Shown: in pieces, positions 26,842-36,353 of the stretch | Layout of the letters: each line of letters begins with the position of its first letter | Numbering within the stretch: position 1 is the first letter of the stretch | From: Candidatus Saccharimonadota bacterium | GTDB taxonomy: Bacteria > Patescibacteriota > Saccharimonadia > Saccharimonadales > Saccharimonadaceae | Assembly: GCA_905373835.1 (NCBI GenBank) | Contig: CAJPUN010000003.1 | Location: 1 to 64,000 of the forward strand | Direction of reading: 5' to 3' | Length of the DNA stretch: 64,000 bases | Notes under the pieces: model-generated | Seen by the model: the letters and a program-made list of their open reading frames with translations, nothing else | What the model was told of the DNA's origin: nothing | Databases searched by the model: none | Translations under genes and position numbers: made by a program

Positions 26842-27447
26842 CTATACCTGAAACCCTTGAACTTTCGTCAGTGGCCAGAGGCGCAGGCTGACGGGACCAA
26901 TCACATCATAGAGTGGCACGGTGCCGAGGCCATTGCGTGAGTCGAGCGAGTAGCTGCCTTGACGGTGATCACCCGCCACAAAAATCGATCCTTCGGGCAC
27001 TGTCACCTCTGTATCGCCGCTGGTGGGAGAGCCAGGACCATCCCAGCTGTCGTCGGGGTGAAAGCCTTGCGGATGTTCTTTATTATAGACAGTCAGCATC
27101 CCATCCTTGACTGTGACGCGCTCACCCGCAAAGGCAATGACGCGCTTAACGAGGTTCATATCCTCGCTACCTGGGCTATAGAGCGGGTTCTTAAAGACGA
27201 TAATCTGCCCCCGCTTGGGTGTGTATGAGTTATTTTGCAAATGTGCCATCGTGACGGGCAGGCGATTGACAATCAGCCGATCGCCAGTGTAGAGCGTCTG
27301 CTCCATACTCGGGCCAGTCACGCTAAAGCTACGAAATACAAAGGTGTTGATAAGGAGCGTGCCAACAATGACGCACACCACAAAAATTACGAAGCCACCG
27401 ATATCCTTGAGCCTGGGGTGGCGGGTCAAAAAACTTGCTTCCATCAT
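26842..27447 (-). CDS. lepB: Signal peptidase I
   Basis: The 201-residue protein has one N-terminal membrane helix (about 15-38), then GPSM with nucleophile S47, KRVIAFAGE with general base K101, and the box GDHRQGSYSLDSR. It removes signal peptides of secreted proteins at the outer membrane face. TATAAT on the minus strand (27458-27453) lies 5 bases before this ATG and 8 before a second, in-frame ATG at 27444. The latter may be the true leaderless start. Confidence 0.94.
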   Translation of the reverse strand: MMEASFLTRHPRLKDIGGFVIFVVCVIVGTLLINTFVFRSFSVTGPSMEQTLYTGDRLIVNRLPVTMAHLQNNSYTPKRGQIIVFKNPLYSPGSEDMNLVKRVIAFAGERVTVKDGMLTVYNKEHPQGFHPDDSWDGPGSPTSGDTEVTVPEGSIFVAGDHRQGSYSLDSRNGLGTVPLYDVIGPVSLRLWPLTKVQGFQV

Positions 27448-27516
27448 GAAGTATTATATCACTAAATGCGGGCGGAGGGGAGGAATTGAGAAAAGTTATC
27501 TTTCGTCTAAAAATAT

Positions 27517-28002
27517 TTACTGATACTCAATACGATCAACAAGCTGTGTATATATGTCTGCAGGAACTCGTCTAACTTTTAAGTCTTGATCCGGATTGCC
27601 ACGTGCCGCAAGACGTGCTGATTGGTCTAGCCACCGTTCTATATCATGTCCAGGCTGAGGTCGTCCGCGATTTAACAAGAGAGGATACTGCATTGCTACA
27701 TATGCACGACAAAGCTCATAGACTGCTCGATCACCATAAGGGGTAGCGGCAATCTGATCCAACGGATATCCAATTTTTTCGCGTATATCGGACGACATGA
27801 ATGAGAACACCTCATTGAATGCGACATGATCTTCTTTCCCTGTTTCTTCTCCAATGGTATCAGCATAAAAAACAGCTATTGCCCGGCGAGGAAACTCTCG
27901 CACATCTGGGTTTTGCTCGTGTATCTCTTTCTGATCTTTGGCGAGGTCGTTGTTTGTTGGTTCTTGGTTAGTTGCCTCAAAGTTTCCGGGTGAAATTGTC
28001 AT
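27517..28002 (-). CDS. Hypothetical protein
   Basis: The 161-residue soluble protein has an Asn/Gln-rich N-terminus followed by RRAIAVFYADTIGEETGKED and helical sequence. The start at the ATG giving MTISPGNF is fixed by AGGAG eight bases upstream. The frame is open further 5', but that part is hydrophobic and lies beyond the ribosome-binding site. AT-rich sequence surrounds it. No family is recognised. Confidence 0.65.
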   Translation of the reverse strand: MTISPGNFEATNQEPTNNDLAKDQKEIHEQNPDVREFPRRAIAVFYADTIGEETGKEDHVAFNEVFSFMSSDIREKIGYPLDQIAATPYGDRAVYELCRAYVAMQYPLLLNRGRPQPGHDIERWLDQSARLAARGNPDQDLKVRRVPADIYTQLVDRIEYQ

Positions 28003-28135
28003 AAAAACACTCCTGTTTATAAAACATAGAACAATTATTTTAAAGCTAGCGCGATGCAAGATTTTTATGAACTCTGCAAGCGAAAGCTAATATATATATC
28101 AATATATGGAGGTGGAGTCAAGCAGACAGCTATAG

Positions 28136-28182
28136 AAATTTTATAAAGAGAGTAGCCGCTCAGTAATGAGTAGCTGCTCTCT
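28136..28182 (-). terminator. Strong terminator of the MafI-like gene
   Basis: AGAGAGTAGC (28147-28156) pairs with GCTGCTCTCT (28173-28182), with a nested CTCA-GTAA-TGAG. On the minus strand the hairpin is followed by TTTATAAAATTT. It lies 20 bp past the stop of the 28,202-28,486 gene. Confidence 0.75.
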
Positions 28183-28201
28183 CGGGCTATGCTGTTTGCT
28201 G

Positions 28202-28486
28202 CTATCGATCTACTACGATCTTAAAGTAGTCGTGATTAAATGCACCCTTCTCATCTTCTTCTACAATGGCAACCAAATTCTCGAGTGTTTTAATCTCTGT
28301 TTCTGTCAAGCGTTTGTTTTGCTTAGATAAGTTAGAAGCAACGCAGAGACAAATGTATTCTAACGAAATAGCCCACTCGCCGACCCTTGCGTATTCCCTT
28401 GCTTTTTCGGCTTGCGATTGAGACAAGTAAGGAGATTCGTCAATATAATTGTAAAGTGCTATCGTTTGTTTAACTTGTTCGCTCAT
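28202..28486 (-). CDS. Small helical protein resembling MafI-type immunity proteins (tentative)
   Basis: The 94-residue protein is all-helical. The pattern AREYARVGEWAISLEYICLCVA...LTETEIKTLENLV recalls MafI-family immunity proteins (E..gE...ALE.L). This is a resemblance from memory. The start MSEQVK is fixed by TATAAT (minus strand, 28499-28494) seven bases upstream. A strong terminator follows, so it is a monocistronic unit. No toxin gene is adjacent. Confidence 0.6.
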   Translation of the reverse strand: MSEQVKQTIALYNYIDESPYLSQSQAEKAREYARVGEWAISLEYICLCVASNLSKQNKRLTETEIKTLENLVAIVEEDEKGAFNHDYFKIVVDR

Positions 28487-28802
28487 GGATATAATTATAA
28501 CATAAATCGTTAGTCTGTAGTGCATCGGTTATCTCCTCGGGTTATAAAGATAAGTGTAATTATTTCAGCAACATTCCAGCAGCTCTTATGGGATATGTTG
28601 TGGTATGAAAATTATGAAAATATTGTTGAGACTCGTGTTGTATCGTGATGTCCGTATGCAAAATAGTGCTGCATTGTGCAAATATGTGCTTATACTCCAT
28701 ACGACCACAGTCTCTCGCGGCATTTTTGGCTTGCAAAGTGCAAGTTTGGGTGCGGTTTCGTATTTATTTTTTGGGGCAGATCCAGTATAGTAGAGAGAGT
28801 TT

Positions 28803-30545
28803 ATGGCGGGTCGCAATTCGATAGATGGTTTTCGGTCGCAGAGTAGCGGGACGGTGGATAGACGCCCCCGCTCGCTTCGGCGTGCCGACGGATCGATGCC
28901 GCGGATGGGCCGCTCGATGACGGGCACGGCTGGCTCTAGTCGCAGCTCGGCCACAGCAGAGCAGCCAAGGAATTATACACCACGCCGCAGTGCGTCTATC
29001 AGCACCAACAACCCCAGTAGTAGCCTAACCGATTTCGACATCAATCCAAGCGACAATATATTTGCTGACCTCGAGCAGGGCAGTGGCAAGCGAGGCCGCA
29101 AAGGCCGCAAGAAGCCGCAATCGACGCGGCGCAAATGGATCAAGCGTGTTATTATCGCTCTCGTCATCATTGGTGTGGGCTTTGGTGCGATGCTGCTGTG
29201 GCGGGCTTTTATGGCGAGCTCGCATATCTTTAAGGGTGATATCTTTGGCTTGATCCAGCAGAAGGAGCTCAAGGCAGATAGCAATGGCCGGAGTAATATC
29301 CTCTTGCTTGGTACATCGGAGGATGACCCAGGCCACGAGGGGTCGTACCTAACTGACTCCATTATGATTCTGAGTATTAGCCAGAATAAGAAGGATGCCT
29401 ATATGATTAGCATCCCGCGCGACCTCTATGTCAAATATCGCCGGTCGTGTAACTCTGGTAATGCAGGCAAGATCAATGAGTACTTCAACTGCGTCAATAG
29501 CGATTGGTCGAGCACCGAGGCAGAGGATGAGCGCCAAGCAGCTTCGCGCAAGTTCTTTGGCAATATCGTGGGGCTAGACTTGCAATACAGTGTGCACGTC
29601 AACTACACCGTGCTGCGCGACCTCGTCTCAGCCTTGGGCGGTATCAAAGTGACGATCGAGAGTCGTGATCCTCGTGGCCAGATGGATGGCAACTTCGACT
29701 GGAAGTGTAAGGGTGGTAATGCACGTGCGAGCCATGCCACGATGGTTAAGAATTGCCCGCCGAATGGTCACTTTATCGACTACCCCAATGGGCCAGTTGA
29801 TCTCGATGCCGAGCATGCACTCTATCTAGCGCAGGCACGCGGTGCCTCAGGTATATCGTATGGCTTCGAGCAGTCTAACTTCGACCGCGAGAAGAACCAG
29901 CAGAAGGTACTCGTGGCTATCAAAGAAAAGGCGACAAGTGCTGGCACCCTGACGAACTTTGGTGCGGTGACGGGGATCATTGATGCACTAGGCAAGAACC
30001 TCCGTACCAACTTTGAGACAAGTGAGATCCGTACACTTATGTCGTTGGGGCAAAATATCAAGAGTGATGCTATCAAGAGTGTGAGCTTGCTCGATACGCC
30101 CGTTGGTGACTTAGTGGTAGCACAGACAGTTAACGGTATTAGCTCGGTCGTACCCGCAGCTGGCACATACGATTATAGCCAGATCCAAGCGTACATCAAC
30201 AAGACGCTCAATGCCACAGAGGTGTCTAAAGAGTCGGCCCATGTTGTCGTCCTCAATGCATCAGGTGCATCAGGGGTAGCCAAGCGCGAGGCAGACAAGC
30301 TAGAGAAGCTTGGCATGGTCATTGACAGCATTGATAACGCTCCAAGCAGCGGCAGCGCAGGGAGTAACAAGATCTACCAAGTGGCTGGGAGAGCTAGTGC
30401 ACCGAACACGAAGGCCAAGCTAGAGTCGATCTATCATGCTCAGGCTACTACTGGCACACCACCAGTGACTACTGGCAGCCACACGCAATTCGTTGTCGTG
30501 GTTGGCCAGTCCACGACGGGTACTTCGTCGGTAATTAGCGATTAG
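28803..30545 (+). CDS. LytR-CpsA-Psr (LCP) family protein with LytR_C domain
   Basis: The 580-residue protein has a long basic, Ser-rich cytoplasmic N-terminus (1-108), one membrane helix (about 111-135), and an LCP domain with NILLLGTSEDDP, LTDSIMILSI, ISIPRDL and the arginine-containing QSNFDREKNQQKVL. A LytR_C domain follows (AHVVVLNASGASGVAKREA, about 480-560). LCP proteins transfer lipid-linked polymers to peptidoglycan. It may attach the product of the exopolysaccharide operon 4.5 kb downstream (inference). TATAGT at 28786-28791 precedes the ATG by 11 bases. Confidence 0.92.
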   Translation: MAGRNSIDGFRSQSSGTVDRRPRSLRRADGSMPRMGRSMTGTAGSSRSSATAEQPRNYTPRRSASISTNNPSSSLTDFDINPSDNIFADLEQGSGKRGRKGRKKPQSTRRKWIKRVIIALVIIGVGFGAMLLWRAFMASSHIFKGDIFGLIQQKELKADSNGRSNILLLGTSEDDPGHEGSYLTDSIMILSISQNKKDAYMISIPRDLYVKYRRSCNSGNAGKINEYFNCVNSDWSSTEAEDERQAASRKFFGNIVGLDLQYSVHVNYTVLRDLVSALGGIKVTIESRDPRGQMDGNFDWKCKGGNARASHATMVKNCPPNGHFIDYPNGPVDLDAEHALYLAQARGASGISYGFEQSNFDREKNQQKVLVAIKEKATSAGTLTNFGAVTGIIDALGKNLRTNFETSEIRTLMSLGQNIKSDAIKSVSLLDTPVGDLVVAQTVNGISSVVPAAGTYDYSQIQAYINKTLNATEVSKESAHVVVLNASGASGVAKREADKLEKLGMVIDSIDNAPSSGSAGSNKIYQVAGRASAPNTKAKLESIYHAQATTGTPPVTTGSHTQFVVVVGQSTTGTSSVISD

Positions 30546-30647
30546 TAAGTGTAGTTTAATAAGCCGATAAGCTTCTGTGTTTGGTGTATAGTTACAAGGT
30601 TGTGCGGAGTATTAGCTCTTAACCTTTGAACTAAAGTAGATCATTAT

Positions 30648-30693
30648 AATAACCCTTTCCTCCGTCGAGTAAGATAGCGAGAAGGGGGTTATT
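30648..30693. terminator. Stem-loop in gap after LCP gene
   Basis: AATAACCCTTTC (30648-30659) pairs imperfectly with GAAGGGGGTTATT (30681-30693). There is no clear U-run on the plus side. The rest of the gap 30,546-30,856 holds only small hairpins (for example GCC-AAAATAT-GGC) and no gene. Confidence 0.4.
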
Positions 30694-30856
30694 GCCATCT
30701 GTGAAGTATAAAAACGGTGATTTACCGATTGCATAGCATCACTGCTATTGCCAAAATATGGCAGTGTTTGCGCGGTTTTACATTACTCAGCCCTAGTTTT
30801 ACCGACGACGAACTGTGTAGCTAAGCTGCGAGATACGAAATATCTCTATCAAGTAC

Positions 30857-31246
30857 CTATCGCCCATGCCAAAACTGTTGCGTCTTTGTCCACTCAGGAT
30901 CCTGGGTGGAGAGCTTTGCATTATTGAGTTCATTCCAGCATCGTTCAATGCTGGTACGAAAAAGTGATTCCTGGACCTGGATAGATGAGTTCTTTATGAT
31001 GCGATGTGGCAACCCGCGGCCAGCAAAGCATTGAGCAGCTGCATCGAATAGCTTGCGATCGGTCACTTGCCGTACATTCAGCACCTCTTTGTACGAACCT
31101 GATGGGAAGTGTAGTGGTATCTGACTGCCAATATAGCCAGCCAATATAAAGGCAGTCACCGGTACAGTAATAACAAGGAGAGGTGCGAGGACGGCGGCAG
31201 CCACCCAGTGTTGCTTGGTGTTGCGAAAATGGAATTTGCTTGTCAT
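30857..31246 (-). CDS. Small membrane-anchored extracytoplasmic protein
   Basis: The 129-residue protein has one membrane helix (about 14-37) followed by a polar 90-residue domain with two cysteines (AQCFAGRG and ERCWNEL), which could form a disulfide outside the cell. The start MTSKFHF is set by TATACT (minus strand, 31260-31255) eight bases upstream. The frame is open further 5', but that lies before the promoter. No family is recognised. Confidence 0.65.
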   Translation of the reverse strand: MTSKFHFRNTKQHWVAAAVLAPLLVITVPVTAFILAGYIGSQIPLHFPSGSYKEVLNVRQVTDRKLFDAAAQCFAGRGLPHRIIKNSSIQVQESLFRTSIERCWNELNNAKLSTQDPEWTKTQQFWHGR

Positions 31247-31308
31247 ATATAATAAGTATAGAACGTATAGTATGGCTATTGTCAAACAAAGCAAATACTG
31301 TCTGAATC

Positions 31309-31621
31309 TTATAATTCCTCTTCCTCAGTATTTGTTTCACCTTCCTTCTGATAAATTGCAACAAGAGCTAGCGCTCCTCGGGTATCAACTCTCTTACACT
31401 TATCTAAAAAAGCACATTTATTACAATCAATTTCACGCTCCACCGGAGGAAATGCGAGAGAAGCGGCGTGCGATCTTATGGTGAGACTCTGCAAACTGAG
31501 GCGTAGCAAGACAAACTACGGAATTAGCACAGCCAGTACAGTAGAGAGTAGAATGTTCTCGCCCTAGGCTCTTATTTTTTCGCCCAAAATGGTATAATAA
31601 AGAGCAATGGATTTTTTGCAT
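31309..31621 (-). pseudogene. Possible frameshifted small zinc-binding protein gene
   Basis: Two adjacent minus-strand frames look coding and join across a one-base shift near 31,435. The upstream frame has YCTGCANSVVC...ESHHKIARRFSRISS. The downstream frame has DCNKCAFLDKCKRV and ends in an acidic tail. Together they give a cysteine/histidine-rich protein of about 100 residues with two CxxC-like knuckles. The start is unclear and overlaps the beginning of the divergent gene at 31,607. A sequencing indel or chance cannot be excluded. Confidence 0.3.
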
Positions 31622-32389
31622 GGTACACATCGTCAGTCTCGGGTCAGTGAGGTCATTTATGTGGCGCTCAATCTTGGCCTCGCGACGCTGCTGTTTTTGA
31701 TCGTCCTAGAGGTGCAGTCGCCTTGGCTCGCGTTGGCACTGGTGATTGCGAGTAAGTGGCGCGCGCTCGCAGTGCGGCCACGCTTTTGGCTTGCCAATAT
31801 TGTGGCAAATATGATCGACCTCACCGTGGGCATTAGCGTCGTGATGCTGATGTATGCTGCCAGTGGAGTGATCTGGCTACAGGTTGTCTTGGCGGTGCTG
31901 CATGCGTTGTGGCTCGTAGTGCTCAAGCCACGATCAGATCGCCGTTCGGTGGCTATCCAGGCGGGAGTTGGTGTTTTTCTTGGGGCAACGGCTCTTGCTA
32001 TGAGCTCCTACCGGTGGGATGCTGCCCTGGTAGTGCTACCCCTGTGGGTGCTGGGGTACTGTGCTGCACGGCATGTTCTCGGTAGCTATGAAGAGCCACT
32101 CACGCGTACCTACGCGCTCATTACTGCGACGATCTTTGCGGAGCTTGGCTGGGTGAGCTACCACTGGATGTTTGCCTATACCATCTCTGGCCTGGGGGCG
32201 ATCAAGCTTGCACAGTTGCCGCTCTTTTTGGTGCTCTTTGGCTTTGTGTGTGAGCGTGCCTATAATAGCTACTATCAGCATGGTGTAGTGCGTGGGGCCG
32301 ATATTGTCTTGCCGTCGACACTGGCGGTTGGGCTTGTGCTGACGCTTTTGCTGTTGTTTAACAGCCTAAGCGCCACTGGCCTTGCGTAG
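31607..32389 (+). CDS. Polytopic membrane protein of unknown function
   Basis: The 260-residue protein has about eight predicted membrane helices and short loops, and no recognised motif. Conserved-looking polar residues sit in ELGWVSYHWMF. TATAAT at 31593-31598 is eight bases before the ATG. The HtrA gene follows 39 bp downstream and is probably co-transcribed, so a role in envelope quality control is possible but unproven. Confidence 0.8.
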   Translation: MDFLHGTHRQSRVSEVIYVALNLGLATLLFLIVLEVQSPWLALALVIASKWRALAVRPRFWLANIVANMIDLTVGISVVMLMYAASGVIWLQVVLAVLHALWLVVLKPRSDRRSVAIQAGVGVFLGATALAMSSYRWDAALVVLPLWVLGYCAARHVLGSYEEPLTRTYALITATIFAELGWVSYHWMFAYTISGLGAIKLAQLPLFLVLFGFVCERAYNSYYQHGVVRGADIVLPSTLAVGLVLTLLLLFNSLSATGLA

Positions 32390-32428
32390 CCGAGGCAAGT
32401 GAGAAAAAGGGTAAGGGGAAAAGAGGTT

Positions 32429-33634
32429 ATGAATCAACAACCGCAGATGACAGCGCAAGACCAGCGAGCGGCGCGTGCCATGCGTCAATCAAAAATCATG
32501 TCTATTATTGCGGCGGGTGCGCTTGCCCTTGTCTTTGTCGTGGCGATGACGATGTGGGTTTATTTGCGAACAATTGACCGCAATGCGACCGTCACTGAGC
32601 GCGACCAGGTTAGCACCGATGGTAACCTCGCTCCCACCGCTGACGAATCTGCAGTAGCTAATGTAGCCGACAAAGCATCAAAGAGCGTCGTGTCTATCAT
32701 CACCAATATCGAAGAATCATCATCGCTTCGCACGACCACTCGCCAATCAGCTGCAGCAGGCACTGGCATTATTGTCAGCAAAGACGGTTACATCGTCACA
32801 AACAAACATGTTGTGTCTAAGGCGAGCTCTATCCGTGTTATTGCTTCGGACGGCACGCGGTATGATGACGTTCGAGTGGTGGGTGAGGACCCGCTCAATG
32901 ACATTGCCTACCTCAAACTTGAGGTGGGCAATACGGTGCTCACGCCACTGTCGCTCGGTGACTCAGCAACGGTGCGGGTAGGGCAGTCGGTTGTGGCAAT
33001 CGGCAACGCACTGGGCCGCTACCAAAACACCGTCACCAGCGGTATTATTTCTGGTAAAGGGCGGCCTGTGACAGCCTCTACATCGGGCAATAGTACCCAG
33101 CGAACGGAAAGCCTAACTGATCTTATCCAAACCGATGCTGCCGTGAATTCTGGTAATTCTGGTGGGCCGTTGCTCAACCGCTCGGGGCAGGTGATTGGCA
33201 TCAATGTAGCAGTGGCGACTAACGCTCAGGGCATTAGCTTTGCTATCCCCGTCAATGCGATGAAGGGGACGCTCAAGTCGGTTCTGGCGGGCAAAGGCGT
33301 GCGCCGAGCCTACCTTGGGGCGCGCTATGTAATGCTCACGCCGGATGTTGCCAAGCAGGTCGGTGCTTCGGCGAAGGAAGGCGCGTATGTGATGACAAGT
33401 GGCGACAAGAGCGCGATTGTAGCAGGCAGCCCAGCTGATAAAGCTGGCCTCCGTGAGAAGGATGTAATTACCAAGATCAATAGCCTCGTCGTGGGTAAGC
33501 AAGGCGACGTCTCGAGCCTGATTGGCGAATACCAGCCTGGCGATGTCGTAGCCCTCACCATCCTCCGTGACGGCAAAGAGCGCGTTGTGCGCGCGACACT
33601 GAGTGAGTATCAGGGTGGAGAGAGTGGGGAGTAG
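32429..33634 (+). CDS. HtrA/DegP-like serine protease with PDZ domain
   Basis: The 401-residue protein has a cytoplasmic N-terminus, one membrane helix (about 23-46), a trypsin-fold domain with H127 (TNKHVV), D158 (NDIAYLKL) and S244 (GNSGGPLL), and one C-terminal PDZ domain (about 290-395). It degrades or refolds misfolded envelope proteins. The start is set at MNQQPQ, with AGAGG five bases upstream. The frame opens 30 bases earlier, but without a site. It is downstream of the membrane protein gene, probably in one transcript. Confidence 0.92.
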   Translation: MNQQPQMTAQDQRAARAMRQSKIMSIIAAGALALVFVVAMTMWVYLRTIDRNATVTERDQVSTDGNLAPTADESAVANVADKASKSVVSIITNIEESSSLRTTTRQSAAAGTGIIVSKDGYIVTNKHVVSKASSIRVIASDGTRYDDVRVVGEDPLNDIAYLKLEVGNTVLTPLSLGDSATVRVGQSVVAIGNALGRYQNTVTSGIISGKGRPVTASTSGNSTQRTESLTDLIQTDAAVNSGNSGGPLLNRSGQVIGINVAVATNAQGISFAIPVNAMKGTLKSVLAGKGVRRAYLGARYVMLTPDVAKQVGASAKEGAYVMTSGDKSAIVAGSPADKAGLREKDVITKINSLVVGKQGDVSSLIGEYQPGDVVALTILRDGKERVVRATLSEYQGGESGE

Positions 33635-33665
33635 AGCGAGGCGCTATACTCCCCACTTGTTACCT

Positions 33666-34778
33666 CTAATCCAACACTTCGTACTCAAGTCCAAGACGGT
33701 AGGGTATCAACCGATCAGTACCAGGATCCAACTGATCATCAGGTGTGTAGGGGTTTGGGTCTTCTGGGTTTACCCACCCCCAGTAACGCAGTTGGCTTGG
33801 CGCTTTGACTGCCCCTATGTCCCGTAGCCGTATAACGCAAGCATGTGCTATGTCAGTGATCGCTTTGCTGTGGAGCGGCCATCGGCAATAGCGTTCCCAA
33901 TTTGGTATTGCTGGATCGTTGTAAGCAAATCCGAGGCCATTGAGCGTGTGGCGCTGTTCGCTGGTGAATGATGCTTTGCGTATTCCGATATCTTCTCCAG
34001 TAAACTCGGCAGTTACAGCATAGTCGAGCGATAGATCGTCGTGGATGCAGAATTGGACGAAAGGAAGATGGTCTGGACTCTGCGAATCAGCAATGATTAG
34101 GAAAGAACGCCGGGGGAGCCTTGAGAATGTGAGGGCTAGCTGTTCTTCGAACGCGTCCCATGTTAGATCGTCACCTCGACGCAAGATATAGTCTTTGCCA
34201 TCCTTCTGAAACGCTTTGCTTGGGATAGCAGTCTTGATGACGCCAAGATCGCGCAGTGGAAATACGCGGCTGAAGATATAGTCTCCTATGAACTCGTTGA
34301 GCGTTATTCCGCCCTGCTCAAGTCGCGCGCGTCGTGGACTCACAATAAGCAGAGGAGGCCAACCATGAGGGTGGACTATTTCGACGAAGCAATTGTGCGG
34401 ACCTTGCCATAGTGCATATGAACGGTCTCCGGTTTCCTGGTGGAGCGGTGATTTTGGCCACGTACTTCGTAACTTTTGAACGTATTCTGCAAATAAGTCA
34501 GTGGCCATTTCTTGGTCTTGGCCGGTTTCGGTGCAGTATGCGACGACTGCTAGAGTCGAACTGAGACGATTGACGTCTATCCTGTCGTGACACAGAAACG
34601 GATCTATGCTGTCCGAAATAATCGTTTCAAGTCTGAATGGGTAGTTGTCTTGAACCTCTTTGACGGCGTGACCGATGACTTGAGGATCGCCTGCGGCATC
34701 CCACGGAAGTTTTGCGATGAGGTTTATCCAATGTAAGAGTTCTGGAAAAGTTAGTTTAGTTGGTGTTGAGTTTGTCAT
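33666..34778 (-). CDS. TY-Chap (YbjN-like) domain protein
   Basis: The 370-residue soluble protein's C-terminal half matches the actinobacterial TY-Chap pattern: WDAFEEQLALTFSRLPRRSF, then QFCIHDDLSLDYAVTAEF, LNGLGFAYNDPAIPNWERY, and IRLRDIGAVKAPSQLRYWGW. Such YbjN/CesT-like folds are thought to act as peptide-binding chaperones. The N-terminal half is unassigned, with a possible second related domain (FAEYVQKLRSTWPKS...). An AAGGA site lies seven bases before the ATG and TATAAT further up, so this gene has a normal leader. The family call is from pattern memory. Confidence 0.72.
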   Translation of the reverse strand: MTNSTPTKLTFPELLHWINLIAKLPWDAAGDPQVIGHAVKEVQDNYPFRLETIISDSIDPFLCHDRIDVNRLSSTLAVVAYCTETGQDQEMATDLFAEYVQKLRSTWPKSPLHQETGDRSYALWQGPHNCFVEIVHPHGWPPLLIVSPRRARLEQGGITLNEFIGDYIFSRVFPLRDLGVIKTAIPSKAFQKDGKDYILRRGDDLTWDAFEEQLALTFSRLPRRSFLIIADSQSPDHLPFVQFCIHDDLSLDYAVTAEFTGEDIGIRKASFTSEQRHTLNGLGFAYNDPAIPNWERYCRWPLHSKAITDIAHACVIRLRDIGAVKAPSQLRYWGWVNPEDPNPYTPDDQLDPGTDRLIPYRLGLEYEVLD

Positions 34779-35013
34779 TGATGATCCTTACGTTTTGAAT
34801 TATATCAAGACTATTGTTCTATAGCGCTATTATATCATTATAATTGAGTCAAAGCGTTGCTGAATTTTCCACAACAATTTATGGTATAACCTCTGTTCTA
34901 TAAATGTATGATCGTCATATGTTGCAAGATATGCTTGGAGCTCGGCAAAATGTATGCTATAGTCGAACATAGGTGGGACAAACAATATGAGAACATAACA
35001 CACAGGGGGTATT

Positions 35014-35643
35014 GTGGAAACAATCAACTTTTACCAACTAACACGATATTATGCACGGAAGTGGCCGGTGATGATTGTTGCCATTCTCGTTGGTGTCGGG
35101 CTGGGCGCAGCCTATGTACTATCTGTCCAGCAGCCGCAGTACAAAAGCTCGGCAACGTTGCTCCTAACAGGGGTAGAGCAGGGTCAAAACACCATTACGC
35201 TTACTAACTATACGACGCTCTTTACCTCACGGCGGGTGCTCGATCCGGTAATCGACCGCGCCCAATACAAGGGGAGCTACGAGACACTGCTGGCTAACAC
35301 AACTGCCAAGCACGTAAAGAACACCGATATTATCACTGTCTCGATGAATGCTGGTGAGCCCAAGATGAGCGAAACCTTACTCAAACAGGCAATTACCGAG
35401 TTTGAAAAGCAAACGAAAGCATTGTATGGCAAAACCAAAATTAGCATCAAAACTGTCGACACTGTCAATACACCAAGTGCGCCAGCAAATATAGGGCTGT
35501 GGCAGGCAATGGCACTTGGTGGCGGTGGCGCACTGCTGCTTGCCATTGTAGGATTGTTCTTTGCCTACGACTATGCGCAATCGCAGCGCGTGGCCGAAGC
35601 AGCTGCCGCAGCTACATCCACAGCGACCAAGACTAAGCGCTAG
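35014..35643 (+). CDS. Wzz/YveK-like polysaccharide chain-length regulator
   Basis: The 209-residue protein has two membrane helices (about 18-38 and 160-182) flanking an extracytoplasmic domain, with the N-terminal Wzz signature (YYARKWPVMIVAILVGVGLGAAYVLSVQQPQYKSSATLLL) split by the first helix. The short, kinase-free form resembles Gram-positive YveK/CapA modulators. The start is GTG at 35014, with AGGGGG five bases upstream. It is the first gene of the exopolysaccharide operon. Confidence 0.87.
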   Translation: METINFYQLTRYYARKWPVMIVAILVGVGLGAAYVLSVQQPQYKSSATLLLTGVEQGQNTITLTNYTTLFTSRRVLDPVIDRAQYKGSYETLLANTTAKHVKNTDIITVSMNAGEPKMSETLLKQAITEFEKQTKALYGKTKISIKTVDTVNTPSAPANIGLWQAMALGGGGALLLAIVGLFFAYDYAQSQRVAEAAAAATSTATKTKR

Positions 35644-35732
35644 CACTACCTACACAGAACTTATTTTGCTGAAGTATACAGCCGCATGGGTACGCGGCAC
35701 GATAACAACACAGGGTAACAAGGGGGTATACC

Positions 35733-36353
35733 ATGTATCGGGAATACGGAAAACGCATCGAAGATGTGAGCATTGCGCTGGCTGCGCTGGTGATTCTAGG
35801 GCTGCCAATGCTGCTGGTTGCAGCAGCGATTCGCCTCACATCGAAAGGGCCGGCCTTGTTCCGCCAGAAGCGCTTCGGCAAAGATAAGCAGCTATTTACA
35901 GTTTATAAATTTCGCACTATGTCTACGAAAGCACCAAAGAATATGCCAACCAATAGTTTTACCAACGCAGATAGCTATATCACACCACTCGGTGGGGTGC
36001 TGCGCAAGCTATCCATCGACGAACTGCCACAGCTACTCAATGTCATCAAAGGCGAGATGAGTATCGTTGGGCCGCGGCCTGTCATCAAGACAGAGAAAAA
36101 GCTTATTAGTCTGCGCCAAAAATACCATGCTAATTCCGTCAAGCCCGGCATCACTGGCTGGGCGCAGGTAAATGGCCGCGACGACCTAGACGACCAGCGC
36201 AAAGCCGAGATGGACGGTGAGTATGTGCAGCGGCTAAGCTTCCTGACCGACGTCAAGATCATGATAAAGACGATTGGAGCGGTATTGATGATGAGTGGCC
36301 ATACAGAGGGGAATGAGCGGGCAGTAACAGGAGTCGATAATGCCCTCGAATAA
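35733..36353 (+). CDS. Initiating sugar-phosphate transferase (bacterial sugar transferase family)
   Basis: The 206-residue protein has one N-terminal membrane hairpin (about 12-34), then FRQKRFGKDKQLFTVYKFRTM, LSIDELPQLLNVIKGEMSIVGPRP and KPGITGWAQVNGR, the core of monotopic PglC/WcaJ-type phosphoglycosyl transferases. It moves a sugar-1-phosphate from a nucleotide sugar to undecaprenyl phosphate, the first step of repeat-unit assembly. The sugar is not predictable. It is 89 bp after the Wzz gene and overlaps the next gene by 14 bp. Confidence 0.92.
   Translation: MYREYGKRIEDVSIALAALVILGLPMLLVAAAIRLTSKGPALFRQKRFGKDKQLFTVYKFRTMSTKAPKNMPTNSFTNADSYITPLGGVLRKLSIDELPQLLNVIKGEMSIVGPRPVIKTEKKLISLRQKYHANSVKPGITGWAQVNGRDDLDDQRKAEMDGEYVQRLSFLTDVKIMIKTIGAVLMMSGHTEGNERAVTGVDNALE

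Noticed and set aside
31215..31484. Plus-strand frame with TATA-like sequence before an internal ATG
   Set aside because: It overlaps the opposite-strand frames that carry paired cysteine motifs, and its own product shows no family features. Neither is certain, but the minus-strand reading is more coherent.
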